A DNA stretch of 64,000 nucleotides from an uncultured Oscillospiraceae bacterium (GTDB lineage: Bacteria; Bacillota; Clostridia; Oscillospirales; Acutalibacteraceae), in assembly GCA_900541905.1 (NCBI GenBank), contig UQLQ01000004.1, positions 1 through 64,000 on the forward strand, written 5' to 3'. The position numbers and the translations under genes are program-made. Every line of letters starts with the position of its first letter. Within the stretch, counting starts at the first letter, position 1. Below are positions 29,824-38,318 of this stretch, piece by piece. Below the pieces are notes generated by a model that was not told the DNA's origin, ran no database searches, and saw only the letters and a program-made list of their open reading frames with translations.

Positions 29824-29872
29824 CCGCCATCATTTTTCAGCGACAAAATGATGGCGGTATTTCTTTGTCGCT
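29824..29872 (+). promoter_or_regulatory. Alternative stem-loops or pseudoknot between ureE and ureF
   Basis: CCGCCATCATTTT (29824-29836) pairs perfectly with AAAATGATGGCGG (29845-29857). The loop plus three stem bases, AGCGACAAA (29839-29847), is exactly complementary to TTTGTCGCT (29864-29872) just upstream of the ureF ribosome site. The two pairings compete or form an H-type pseudoknot. It is not followed by a T run. Confidence 0.65.
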
Positions 29873-29895
29873 AAATAACTGCGGAGAGAAAAAGC

Positions 29896-30582
29896 ATGAA
29901 CGAAAATCAACTATTTATTCTGTTACAAGTTAATGACGCGTTGTTTCCAATCGGCGGTTATTCTCACTCTTATGGTTTAGAGACTTATATTCAAAAGAAT
30001 ATTGTTAATAGTGGGGAAACTGCATTGGCTTTTATGAAAAGCAGCATTAAAAATAGCTTCTTATACTCTGAATTGCTTCCTGCTCGTCTTGCTTATGAGT
30101 ATACAAAAGAGGACAAGCTGGATAAAATTGTAGAGTTGGAAGAGATTGTTGAGGCAAGCAAGTCTCCGGTTGAGATTCGTGCTGCTGCACAGAAGCTTGG
30201 CTCTAGATTTGTAAAAACCGTTATTAGCATGAATGTAGATTACATCTCTGATGTATTTGCACGTTATGTTGAAAAAGTAAAACAACCGACTTATGCAATT
30301 GCTTATGGTGTATTTTGCGCTGCTGTTGGTATTGATATGAGACGTGCCATGGAATCCTTCTTATACACAAATACTTCCGGTAAGGTTGTTAGCTGTGTTA
30401 AAACGATTCCTCTAAGTCAGACCCAGGGACAACAAATTCTAAAAGAATGTCATAAAACATTCACTGAAGTTTTAGACCGTCTTGAGTCATTGACAGAACG
30501 AGAACTTTGTCGTTCAACACCTGGTTTTGATGTTCGCTGCATGCAGCATGAAACTCTATACAGCAGACTTTATATGTCTTAA
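29896..30582 (+). CDS. ureF: Urease accessory protein UreF
   Basis: UreF is the all-helical factor of the UreD-UreF-UreG activation complex. The 228-residue protein begins LLQVNDALFPIGGYSHSYGLE, the family hallmark, and retains the C-terminal RSTPGFDVRCMQHE region that contacts UreG. GGAGAG precedes ATG 29896. It lies 23 nt ahead of ureG. Confidence 0.95.
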   Translation: MNENQLFILLQVNDALFPIGGYSHSYGLETYIQKNIVNSGETALAFMKSSIKNSFLYSELLPARLAYEYTKEDKLDKIVELEEIVEASKSPVEIRAAAQKLGSRFVKTVISMNVDYISDVFARYVEKVKQPTYAIAYGVFCAAVGIDMRRAMESFLYTNTSGKVVSCVKTIPLSQTQGQQILKECHKTFTEVLDRLESLTERELCRSTPGFDVRCMQHETLYSRLYMS

Positions 30583-30605
30583 TGGATTTTAGGAGGAAAT
30601 AAACT

Positions 30606-31217
30606 ATGGCTTACAAAAAAATTGGTGTTGCCGGTCCGGTTGGTTCCGGTAAAACTGCCCTTATTGAAGCAGTAACTCGCGAAATGGCTAGCTCTTACAG
30701 CATTGGTGTTATTACAAATGATATTTACACCAAAGAAGATGCTGAGTTCCTTGCAAAGAACAGCGTTATGCCAAGAGACAGAATCACTGGTGTTGAAACT
30801 GGTGGCTGCCCTCATACTGCTATCCGTGAAGATGCATCTATGAACTTGGAAGCAGTAGATGAGTTAGTAGATAAATTCCCTGATATTGAGCTTGTATTTA
30901 TTGAAAGCGGCGGTGACAACTTGTCTGCAACATTTAGCCCAGAGCTAGTTGATGCTACCATCTTTGTTATTGACGTTGCTGAAGGTGATAAAATTCCACG
31001 TAAAGGTGGCCCGGGTATTACTCGTTCCGATTTATTGGTTATCAATAAAATCGAATTGGCTCCTTATGTAAACGCAAGCCTTGAAGTAATGGAGAGAGAC
31101 TCTAAGAAAATGAGAGGCGACAAACCTTTTATTTTTGCTAATGTTAGAAGCCACGAGGGCGTAGATAAAATCATTGACTGGATTAAATCTGACGTTCTAC
31201 TTGAAGACTTAAAATAA
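30606..31217 (+). CDS. ureG: Urease accessory GTPase UreG
   Basis: UreG hydrolyses GTP to drive nickel insertion into UreC. The 203-residue SIMIBI-class GTPase has the P-loop [15 protein letters not shown] near the N-terminus, the nickel-binding Cys-Pro-His of [16 protein letters not shown], the switch region ESGGDNL and NKIEL specificity residues ([12 protein letters not shown]). AGGAGG precedes ATG 30606. Confidence 0.97.
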   Translation: MAYKKIGVAGPVGSGKTALIEAVTREMASSYSIGVITNDIYTKEDAEFLAKNSVMPRDRITGVETGGCPHTAIREDASMNLEAVDELVDKFPDIELVFIESGGDNLSATFSPELVDATIFVIDVAEGDKIPRKGGPGITRSDLLVINKIELAPYVNASLEVMERDSKKMRGDKPFIFANVRSHEGVDKIIDWIKSDVLLEDLK

Positions 31218-31233
31218 TTCAGGGAGAAAAGAT

Positions 31234-32037
31234 ATGGAAAACACATCGAAAAACAATTATGCTAAGACTTGTGTTTTAAACGTAACTGCTGATGTTAAGG
31301 ACGGGAAAAATTACGTTAGTGATGTTTATTTCACTTCCCCTTTTAAAGTTATGAAACCGTTTCATCTTAACAAGAATTATATGACTGTTATGATGCAAAC
31401 TGCTTCTGCTGGTATCTTAAAAGGCGATACTCAAGAACTTAATTTTGATATCCGTGACAATGCAAGTATGGAGCTCGTTTCCCAATCCTATGAAAAGCTT
31501 CACAAAATGGATGGTGGCAATGCTCGTAGAGACTGCACCATTAAAGTAGGTAAAAATGCGCTGTTTAAATACAGCCCGCTTCCTACCATTCCATTTTATG
31601 ATTCCGGATTTGACAGCACAATTCATGCTGAACTTGCGGACGATACTTCTAAGTTAATTCTTATGGAAATTTTAACTAGTGGTAGAGTTGCTTACGGTGA
31701 AACATTTGAATACAGGTATTATAATTCTCTTATCACAGTTCGTAAGGCAGGTAAGTTGATTTATAATGATAATACCATGTTCGATCCCTCCGAAGGCGAG
31801 ATGAACAATATTGGTGTATATGAAGGCTATACTCATATGGCTAACCTATTGTTCTTTAATATGCAAGACAAAGCTTCTAATCTTGATTTAATTCGAGAAA
31901 TCATTGATAACACTCCTAATGTAACTGGTGGCGCATCCATTATTCAGAGTGGAGACACCTCTGTCAAATTATTAGGCAAAACTGCCCAAGAGCTATATGA
32001 TCTTTGCGAAAAGATTGCGAAAGCTATCTTGGATTAA
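31234..32037 (+). CDS. ureD: Urease accessory protein UreD/UreH
   Basis: UreD docks on the urease apoenzyme and conducts nickel from UreG/UreF. The 267-residue beta-rich protein shows YFTSPFKVMKPF, MQTASAGILKGD, LVSQSYEKLHKM, YSPLPTIPF and SGRVAYGETFEY, all UreD hallmarks. It is the last gene of ureABCEFGD, 16 nt after ureG, and is followed by a strong terminator. No urea or nickel transporter gene adjoins. Confidence 0.95.
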   Translation: MENTSKNNYAKTCVLNVTADVKDGKNYVSDVYFTSPFKVMKPFHLNKNYMTVMMQTASAGILKGDTQELNFDIRDNASMELVSQSYEKLHKMDGGNARRDCTIKVGKNALFKYSPLPTIPFYDSGFDSTIHAELADDTSKLILMEILTSGRVAYGETFEYRYYNSLITVRKAGKLIYNDNTMFDPSEGEMNNIGVYEGYTHMANLLFFNMQDKASNLDLIREIIDNTPNVTGGASIIQSGDTSVKLLGKTAQELYDLCEKIAKAILD

Positions 32038-32040
32038 TAA

Positions 32041-32083
32041 ATAAAGCAGATACTTTATATATAAAGTATCTGCTTTATATTTT
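32041..32083 (+). terminator. Terminator of the urease operon
   Basis: ATAAAGCAGATACTTTA pairs with TAAAGTATCTGCTTTAT, followed by ATTTTTAC. It may also act on the convergent DUF4364 gene. Confidence 0.85.
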
Positions 32084-32100
32084 TACTAAGTTAAAAGTGA

Positions 32101-32694
32101 TTATTGAAATAATTCAGAGAGTAATTCTTTATCGTCTGTTACACTGGCCAGTAGAATGCTATAAATACGTTGAGGATTTTCGTGAAATTTTTCTTTTACC
32201 ATGCGTGCTTGATATATGTCCGGAACATATATTTTAAAAGACATTAAATCCATTTCTCCGCCGGAAATATGGCATTCTACCTGATAACCTTGTTTTGTCT
32301 CAATAATGTCAACGTGGTTTTCTTTTTCTCGTTTTGCTTTTGCCAATAACTTAAATGCAGCTGATACTGCACAATCTCTGACAGATATGGGAAGGGTACT
32401 GTCAAGCTGTTTGGCTATGTTGCGTGTAATATCGTTACAGATGACACAATCTTCTTTTTCATTTAATTGGTTAAAAGATACAGTATCAATAGTACCTTTT
32501 TGAATCATTTCTGAAAGGGAATCCATTACTTCAAAGTAATTGGCAAGGCTATTTTCCTGCATAATTTGCACAATATCTTGTTTGGAGAGTGGAGCATTAA
32601 TACTGGAAAGCAGGTAACAAATTAAAAGACGTATGTCATTTTTAACTCTTAATCCTCCCGGTTCTACACCGCCGGTTAATGCGTCAAAATCCAT
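32101..32694 (-). CDS. DUF4364 family protein, winged-helix regulator-like
   Basis: The 197-residue protein begins MDFDALTGGVEPGGLRVKNDIRLLICYLL and fits the DUF4364 family of Firmicutes. The N-terminal part (residues 15-85) has the spacing of a winged-helix domain (LSKQDIVQIMQENSLANYFEVMDSL); the rest is mixed alpha/beta. A regulatory function is likely but no target is known. It faces the urease operon across a terminator. Confidence 0.8.
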   Translation of the reverse strand: MDFDALTGGVEPGGLRVKNDIRLLICYLLSSINAPLSKQDIVQIMQENSLANYFEVMDSLSEMIQKGTIDTVSFNQLNEKEDCVICNDITRNIAKQLDSTLPISVRDCAVSAAFKLLAKAKREKENHVDIIETKQGYQVECHISGGEMDLMSFKIYVPDIYQARMVKEKFHENPQRIYSILLASVTDDKELLSELFQ

Positions 32695-32817
32695 AAAATC
32701 ACCTCCATGTTCTATATTATCATAAATTTAATAATAGTTCAAAGGCTTTCTATTAACATCATATATAGAGGTCGAGCAGTTTTTACTTACTTTCAGATAA
32801 TATATTTTAAGAAAGGA

Positions 32818-32860
32818 AAGAGCTCAACATAATGATTTCATTATGTTGAGCTCTTTTTAT
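32818..32860 (-). terminator. Terminator overlapping the XRE regulator stop codon
   Basis: AAGAGCTCAACATAATGA and TCATTATGTTGAGCTCTT (32818-32835 and 32838-32855) form an 18-bp perfect inverted repeat. The TAA stop of the minus-strand XRE gene lies inside it. It is T-rich on the plus strand (TTTTTATTTTT) and moderately so on the minus strand. Confidence 0.75.
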
Positions 32861-33275
32861 TTTTCAATTGAAAACGTTGACGGGTAAGGTCTTCTTTCAT
32901 CAGTTGTAAAACAACACTTTTCGTTGTTGGAGAAATTGCACGATAAAATGCAATGAATTGTTTTTCATCTCCTGATAAATTATAAATAAAACTGTCATTA
33001 GAAGTAATATCTTTACTTTTTGATGTAGTAGGAGCATACTTCGCATCATGTAATTGGTGGGTTGTTGAATTTTCTTGTCCCAATAGTTCCTCAATACCTA
33101 CGCAAAATACGTTGGATAACGTGATTAATGTTGCGATATCAGGTGAAGTTTTTTCAGTTTCATAATAGGAGTAAGTAGAACGATCAACATTTAGGAAATT
33201 AGCCATATGCTGTTGTGTATAGCCAAATTTTTCTCTCAGCATACGTAATTTTTTGCCTATTTTTATGCTGGCCAT
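32841..33275 (-). CDS. XRE-family helix-turn-helix regulator
   Basis: The 144-residue protein has an N-terminal HTH_3 domain (LRMLREKFGYTQQHMANFLNVDRSTYSYYETEKTSP, about residues 9-45) and a linker. A C-terminal helical part of unknown function (DEKQFIAFYRAISPTTKSVVLQLM) follows. It is single, with AGGAGG before ATG 33275, and diverges from apgM; its target is unknown and could be itself. Confidence 0.88.
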   Translation of the reverse strand: MASIKIGKKLRMLREKFGYTQQHMANFLNVDRSTYSYYETEKTSPDIATLITLSNVFCVGIEELLGQENSTTHQLHDAKYAPTTSKSKDITSNDSFIYNLSGDEKQFIAFYRAISPTTKSVVLQLMKEDLTRQRFQLKNKKSST

Positions 33276-33422
33276 TTTACTCCTCCTTCCTGAAATCTTT
33301 CTTCGTTTTCCATTATAGAATGGCGAGAATTTTCCTTGAATTTTATGTGATTTTTATTCACCATATAGTCATTTTTTACATGTTTTTTTGTCTGAATCGC
33401 AAATGATATGACGTTAAATTAC

Positions 33423-33451
33423 TTGACTACATTCGCATATTCCCGTATAAT
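33423..33451 (+). promoter_or_regulatory. Promoter of the ApgM gene
   Basis: TTGACT (33423-33428), a 17-nt spacer and TATAAT (33446-33451) lie about 40 nt ahead of the start codon at 33493. Confidence 0.75.
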
Positions 33452-33492
33452 ACGATATGATAGGATAGTTATACACGGATGGGGGAGAGTAA

Positions 33493-34707
33493 ATGAAATA
33501 TATTGTGATATTAGGCGATGGTATGGCTGATTTGCCGGTAAAAGAATTGGGGGATAAAACTCCTTTAGATTGTGCTAAGCATCCGAATATGGATTTTATT
33601 GCAGAGAATGGTATATGCGGATTGGCGAAAACTGTGCCGCAAGGAATGCCCCCGGGAAGTGATACTGCAAATCTTTCTGCAATGGGATATGATCCAAAAG
33701 TATATTACACAGGACGTTCTCCTTTAGAAGCAGTTAGTATGGGGATCGACCTATCTTTAACAGATGTTACTTATCGCTGTAATACAGTTACCTTGTCAGA
33801 TGATGAAAACTACGAAGACTGTACCATGGTAGATTACAGTGCAGGAGAAATTACAACAGAAGAATCTTCACAAATCATTCGTGATTTAAATGAACAATTT
33901 CATAATGAACTTTTAACTTTATATCCGGGTATCAGTTATCGTCACTGTTTGGTACTGAAAGATGCAAAAGATGGCGCGCAGACAACCCCGCCTCATGATA
34001 TTTTGGATAAGAATATACGTGATTATTTACCTAAGGGTCAAAATTCAGAATTGTTGCTGGAGATGATGAAGCGTTCCAGAAAGCTTTTGAAAGATCATCC
34101 GGTAAATAAAAGCCGTATGGAACGCGGATTGCCTCCGGTATCCTCTGTATGGTTTTGGGGCGAAGGCAGAAAGCCAAATTTAACACCGTTTGAGGAAAAA
34201 TACCATGTAAAAGGCAGCGTGGTTTCAGCAGTAGATTTAATCAAAGGAATTGGCATTTGTGCAGGTTTAAACAGCATCGACGTAGAAGGTGCAACCGGTA
34301 CTGTTCATACAAATTTTGAGGGTAAGGCACAAGCAGCCATTAACGCACTGAAAAATGGAAGTGATTTTGTTTACGTACATTTAGAGGCACCTGATGAGTG
34401 TGGTCACCAGCATGATATTGAGAACAAAGTGCGTTCCATTGAATTGATTGACGAAAAAATTATTGCTCCCATCATGAATGCTATGAAAGAAGCTGGCGAA
34501 GACTTTAGCATTATGGTGTTGCCGGATCACCCTACTCCGTTAAATTTAAGAACACATACATCTGATCCTGTTCCATTTGCCCTTTATAGAAGCAATGCGC
34601 CGCAACAAAGCGGGGTTACTGCATATAATGAGAAAACAGCAGAATCTACTGGTGTATATGTAGACCAAGGTTATCAATTAATGGGAATGTTAATTTCAGA
34701 AAGTTAA
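33493..34707 (+). CDS. apgM: ApgM-type cofactor-independent phosphoglycerate mutase (or homoserine-kinase-like relative)
   Basis: The 404-residue protein belongs to the alkaline-phosphatase superfamily. The metal and nucleophile motif ILGDGMAD and PPGSDTANLSAMGYDP (Ser nucleophile) are present, with late ligands in HLEAPDECGHQHD and LPDHPTP. It is the short archaeal-type ApgM. Some bacterial members of this subgroup have been proposed to be homoserine kinases, so glycolysis versus threonine synthesis cannot be settled by sequence alone. GGGGGAG precedes ATG 33493. A tRNA-Thr follows 33 nt later. Confidence 0.85.
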   Translation: MKYIVILGDGMADLPVKELGDKTPLDCAKHPNMDFIAENGICGLAKTVPQGMPPGSDTANLSAMGYDPKVYYTGRSPLEAVSMGIDLSLTDVTYRCNTVTLSDDENYEDCTMVDYSAGEITTEESSQIIRDLNEQFHNELLTLYPGISYRHCLVLKDAKDGAQTTPPHDILDKNIRDYLPKGQNSELLLEMMKRSRKLLKDHPVNKSRMERGLPPVSSVWFWGEGRKPNLTPFEEKYHVKGSVVSAVDLIKGIGICAGLNSIDVEGATGTVHTNFEGKAQAAINALKNGSDFVYVHLEAPDECGHQHDIENKVRSIELIDEKIIAPIMNAMKEAGEDFSIMVLPDHPTPLNLRTHTSDPVPFALYRSNAPQQSGVTAYNEKTAESTGVYVDQGYQLMGMLISES

Positions 34708-34740
34708 ATATGAAAAGAAGGTAGATACCTTCTTTCTTAT

Positions 34741-34816
34741 GCTACTATGGCTCAGTTGGTAGAGCAGCTGATTCGTAATCAGCAGGCCGCCGGTTCAAGT
34801 CCGGCTAGTAGCTCCA
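34741..34816 (+). tRNA. tRNA-Thr (anticodon CGT)
   Basis: A 76-nt cloverleaf has acceptor GCTACTA/TAGTAGC, D-arm GGCTCAGTTGGTAGAGC, anticodon stem GCTGA/TCAGC with loop TTCGTAA (anticodon CGT reading ACG), T-loop GGTTCAAGTCC and an encoded CCA. It is probably co-transcribed with apgM or has a weak own promoter. Confidence 0.95.
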
Positions 34817-34820
34817 GACG

Positions 34821-34858
34821 AAAGCCTCGAGGAACAAAGTTGTGTTCGGGGCTTTTAT
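34821..34858 (+). terminator. Terminator after tRNA-Thr
   Basis: AAAGCCTCGA pairs with TCGGGGCTTT across a short loop, followed by TATTTAT. Confidence 0.7.
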
Positions 34859-34913
34859 TTATGGTTTTGCACTTGTATTTATTATGATATCTATTTTGTA
34901 GTGTAAATCCGTC

Positions 34914-34957
34914 AGACTGGGTTTGGATATAGCATATATCCAAACCTGGTCTTTTTC
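34914..34957 (+). terminator. Second, stronger terminator downstream of tRNA-Thr
   Basis: AGACTGGGTTTGGATATA pairs with TATATCCAAACCTGGTCT (18 bp with two G-U pairs), followed by TTTTTC. No gene lies between it and the previous terminator; it may be a back-up terminator or the end of a small RNA. Confidence 0.7.
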
Positions 34958-35400
34958 ATTGTTGTGTAAGGTCAAGCAGAATCATTGATACGCAATTTAG
35001 AGATATTATTTGCTGCTTTATTATTTTCCATTTGAAATTAATTTTGTGGATTTGAACATCTCCATTACTGTACGCATTTTATCTGCTGAATTACCTATTT
35101 CTGAAAAGTAAAGTAAACAGAATTCATAGATGATAAGTTTATAAAGGAATGATAAGACCGGAATTTTATCTGATAGAAATGGTTATCATTTTTTATAGGT
35201 TTTTCTTTCATTTTTCAGGTTTTATGTGTGTTATCACCATTTTTATTTTCTGTGTAAATGATTGAAATATACACGGAACTTCTATTCAGATATTATGAAT
35301 AAATCTTTAAAGAGTCGTAACACTAAATTAACAGAATCTATGAGGCTGAGTTTCTTGAGTACTGCAACTGAATCATAAATACAGATTTATAGAATAAGAC
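34958..35400. other. Gene-free A/T-rich spacer
   Basis: About 440 nt without a credible coding region, RNA gene or strong hairpin. It leads into repeat copy B ahead of ogt. Confidence 0.6.
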
Positions 35401-35519
35401 ATTTTAAGAATGTTACAAAAATTTATAGTGAGAGATTACGTTGTAATTTTTTATGTTATAACAACCTTTTAACAGTTATCAGTTTGAAAATTGCAACGCA
35501 TTTTTCTTTATGCTATAAT
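35401..35519 (+). repeat. Promoter-bearing dispersed repeat, copy B (upstream of ogt-nfo)
   Basis: A partial unit ends at TTTTTTATGTTATAACAACC (TATAAC at 35457-35462) and is followed by a second, shortened unit. That unit has AAAATTGCAACGCATTTTT, -35 TTGCAA (35491-35496), N17 and TGCTATAAT (TATAAT 35514-35519). ACAACCTT(T/G)TAACAG after the first -10 box is shared with the tandem copies at 49.8 kb. Confidence 0.7.
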
Positions 35520-35538
35520 GCCCATAGAGGGTGATCGT

Positions 35539-36024
35539 ATGAAAGTACAATATCAATACCAAACCGATTTGGGTATGTTATACATTGTTCAAGAGGACGA
35601 TGCAATTGCAGAAGTGGGAATACTACAGATAAATCAAACCATTCCATATGAAAAAAAAGAAACGTCTCTTATTCAAAATGCTTACCAACAATTAAAGGAG
35701 TATTTTCAGGGAGAGCGACAGACTTTTCAATTACCTTTAGCACCGAAGGGAACTCCGTTTCAACAAAAAGTATGGAATACATTACAAACCATTCCTTACG
35801 GTAAAACATGGAGCTACTTACAAATGGCAAAAGCAATTGGCAATCCAAAAGCTTGCCGTGCAGTAGGTATGGCTAATCATCGTAATCCAATTGGCATTAT
35901 CATTCCTTGTCATAGAGTAATCGGTTCCAATGGAGATTTAGTAGGTTATGCCAGCGGACTCGATATGAAACGATATTTATTGAATTTAGAAAAAGAAACG
36001 TTGTTAAAACAAACAAAGAAATAA
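35539..36024 (+). CDS. ogt: Methylated-DNA-protein-cysteine methyltransferase
   Basis: This suicide enzyme removes O6-alkyl groups from guanine in DNA. The 161-residue protein has a short N-terminal ribonuclease-like domain and the catalytic domain with GTPFQQKVWNTLQTIPYGKTWSY, GNPKACRAVGMANHRNP and the acceptor Cys124 in IIPCHRVIG. ATG 35539 follows GAGGGTGATC. It is directly followed by nfo (20 nt), forming a two-gene alkylation/AP-site repair unit driven by a repeat-borne promoter. Confidence 0.95.
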   Translation: MKVQYQYQTDLGMLYIVQEDDAIAEVGILQINQTIPYEKKETSLIQNAYQQLKEYFQGERQTFQLPLAPKGTPFQQKVWNTLQTIPYGKTWSYLQMAKAIGNPKACRAVGMANHRNPIGIIIPCHRVIGSNGDLVGYASGLDMKRYLLNLEKETLLKQTKK

Positions 36025-36044
36025 GATATTAGGAGATTTCAATT

Positions 36045-36878
36045 ATGCTTCAAATAGGATGTCATTTATCTTCCTCAAAAGGTTTTTTACATATGGGGAA
36101 GGAAGCATTATCCATTCATGCAACTACATTCCAGTTTTTTACGAGAAATCCGCGCGGCAGTAAAGTAAAAGCGTTAGATATAGATGATATCAATGCACTG
36201 CTGAAATTAATGGATGAACATGAAATCAAACATGTGGTTGCCCATGCACCGTATACATTGAATCCTTGTTCCGCAACAGAACGAACCAGAGAGTTTGCAT
36301 TAGAAACAATGCAGGATGATTTAATGCGTTTGGACTACTTACCCAACCAGTTTTATAATTTTCATCCTGGCAGCCATGTAGGACAAGGAGTAGAGGAAGG
36401 CATTCGCCAAATTATTGAAGTGCTGAATATCATTTTAAAACCCGAACAAAAAACAACTGTCCTGTTGGAGACGATGTCAGGAAAAGGCAGTGAAGTGGGA
36501 AGTCGTTTTGAAGAATTGCGTCAAATCATTGATGGCGTTACATTGAAAGACAAAATAGGAGTTTGTTTGGACACTTGCCATGTTTATGATGCGGGTTATG
36601 ATATTGTCAATAACTTAGATGGTGTTCTTGAGGAGTTTGACCGTATTGTTGGATTGGAACGTCTGCATGCCATTCATTTAAATGACAGCAAAAATCCGTT
36701 TTGCAGTCATAAAGACAGACATGCAAAAATAGGTGAAGGGTCTATAGGCTTGGGGGCAATTGTAGCAATTATCAATCATCCCAAATTATGTCACTTGCCA
36801 TTTTGTTTGGAAACGCCCAATGAATTGGATGGCTATGCGAAAGAGATTGCCTTATTAAGGGAGAATTACAAATATTAA
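36045..36878 (+). CDS. nfo: Endonuclease IV (AP endonuclease)
   Basis: This zinc enzyme cuts DNA 5' to abasic sites. The 277-residue TIM-barrel protein begins [11 protein letters not shown] and contains the metal ligands in [53 protein letters not shown] and the C-terminal FCLETPNE. It is a normal-length member, co-transcribed with ogt, followed by a terminator. Confidence 0.96.
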   Translation: MLQIGCHLSSSKGFLHMGKEALSIHATTFQFFTRNPRGSKVKALDIDDINALLKLMDEHEIKHVVAHAPYTLNPCSATERTREFALETMQDDLMRLDYLPNQFYNFHPGSHVGQGVEEGIRQIIEVLNIILKPEQKTTVLLETMSGKGSEVGSRFEELRQIIDGVTLKDKIGVCLDTCHVYDAGYDIVNNLDGVLEEFDRIVGLERLHAIHLNDSKNPFCSHKDRHAKIGEGSIGLGAIVAIINHPKLCHLPFCLETPNELDGYAKEIALLRENYKY

Positions 36879-36937
36879 CAGATGATACTGTGTTGTATTT
36901 AACTGATAGCTCAAAATATATTTTGCTCACATTGTAT

Positions 36938-36982
36938 AAAGAAAGAATCTCTCATAAAAAAAGAGGTTCTTTCTTTTTTATA
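36938..36982 (+). terminator. Terminator after nfo
   Basis: AAAGAAAGAATCTCT pairs with AGAGGTTCTTTCTTT, ending in a T run (36962-36979). Confidence 0.8.
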
Positions 36983-37496
36983 TCTCCAATATAAAAGCTG
37001 AGTATTATTATATCAGTTCATATTATGTGTTTGACTTATGTTAAGAATAATAACATTTTTGTTATTTATGACAGCTGTTATAAATGACAGCATGATATTA
37101 TGTACAAGGATAATGAAAACAAAATATATTGCTTATCGTTTCTTTCTCATGTTTGATTGCAGGCGGTATTCCCAAACAGAGAAGTATTTGAAACATTTAA
37201 CATAGTCACTCTAAAGAAAAATACTTTTTTTATTTTAATTTTTTATCCATAGTTATCTGTAATATTTAACACATTTGCAGGTATCTGTTTATCATAGACA
37301 GTGATTAATAAATATCAGAACTTATCTTTTAAAAATAAATGAAATCATGAGAAAATAAAAGATTTCAAAAGAAAACATCAGTTAAATTAAAAATATGTTA
37401 AAATAACCGTATTAATAGAGAATCTTCCTATGTATATTGACTTTTTTATTATTTTCATATATTATCATGGTTGAGGTATTTCATTGAAAGGTAGTG
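36983..37496. other. Gene-free leader region upstream of the polyamine operon
   Basis: About 510 nt of A/T-rich DNA. It holds a near-direct repeat ATGACAGC (two copies around 37067 and 37085, in TTATTTATGACAGCTG and ATAAATGACAGCATG). No coding region or confidently assignable riboswitch was seen. Confidence 0.55.
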
Positions 37497-38306
37497 ATGT
37501 TTGGGTTGGAAAATAAGCTGACTTTATACGGCTTTAACAACCTCACCAAAACACTTAGCTTTAACATCTATGATGTATGCTATGCAAAAAGTGAGCGAGC
37601 CCAAAAAGATTATGTTGCTTACATTGATGAGCAATACAATTCTGAGAGATTAACCAGAATTTTGTGTGATGTTACTGAGATTATCGGCGCGCATGTGCTG
37701 AATATCAGCAAACAAGATTATGAGCCCCAGGGTGCAAGCGTAACACTTTTAATCAGTGAAAACGATATGCCCGAAGAGATGATGGACAAGTCTTGCAACC
37801 ATGGGCACCTTGCTTCACGTGATACTGTTTTGGCACACCTTGACAAAAGTCATGTTACGGTGCATACGTATCCGGAATATCATCCGGATAACTCTATTTC
37901 TACATTTCGTGTGGATATTGATGTTGCAACTTGCGGGGAAATTTCTCCGCTAAATGCATTGGACTATTTAATTGGCAGTTTTGATTCCGATATCATTACT
38001 GCCGATTACCGCGTGCGTGGATTTACACGTGACAATCATGGAAATAAATTATTTATTGACCATGATATTACTTCCATTCAAGATTATATCGCCACAGAAA
38101 CACTGCAAAAGTATGACGCAATTGATATTAATGTGTATCAGGCGAATTTGTTTCATACAAAACTGCTGATAAAAGAAATAGAATTGCAGAATTATCTGTT
38201 TAATACAGATGTTTACGAATTATCTCCAAAAGAACGTTTGGCCATTACTGACCGCCTGCGCAGAGAGATGATTGAGATATTCAGTGGAACCAATGTGTAC
38301 AAGTAG
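37497..38306 (+). CDS. speD: S-adenosylmethionine decarboxylase proenzyme (E. coli SpeD type)
   Basis: It supplies decarboxylated SAM, the aminopropyl donor for spermidine. The 269-residue protein is of the long E. coli-like class, not the short Bacillus SpeH class. The autocleavage site is Lys-Ser118 in [16 protein letters not shown], which generates the pyruvoyl cofactor. GTG 37494 directly precedes the preferred ATG 37497; AAAGG lies upstream. It begins the speD-speA-speE-speB operon (12 nt to speA). Confidence 0.95.
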   Translation: MFGLENKLTLYGFNNLTKTLSFNIYDVCYAKSERAQKDYVAYIDEQYNSERLTRILCDVTEIIGAHVLNISKQDYEPQGASVTLLISENDMPEEMMDKSCNHGHLASRDTVLAHLDKSHVTVHTYPEYHPDNSISTFRVDIDVATCGEISPLNALDYLIGSFDSDIITADYRVRGFTRDNHGNKLFIDHDITSIQDYIATETLQKYDAIDINVYQANLFHTKLLIKEIELQNYLFNTDVYELSPKERLAITDRLRREMIEIFSGTNVYK

Positions 38307-38318
38307 GAGGATTGTGCT

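Noticed and set aside
36983..37496. Riboswitch or small gene upstream of speD
   Set aside because: No closed structured domain with a terminator nor a reading frame with a ribosome site could be supported.
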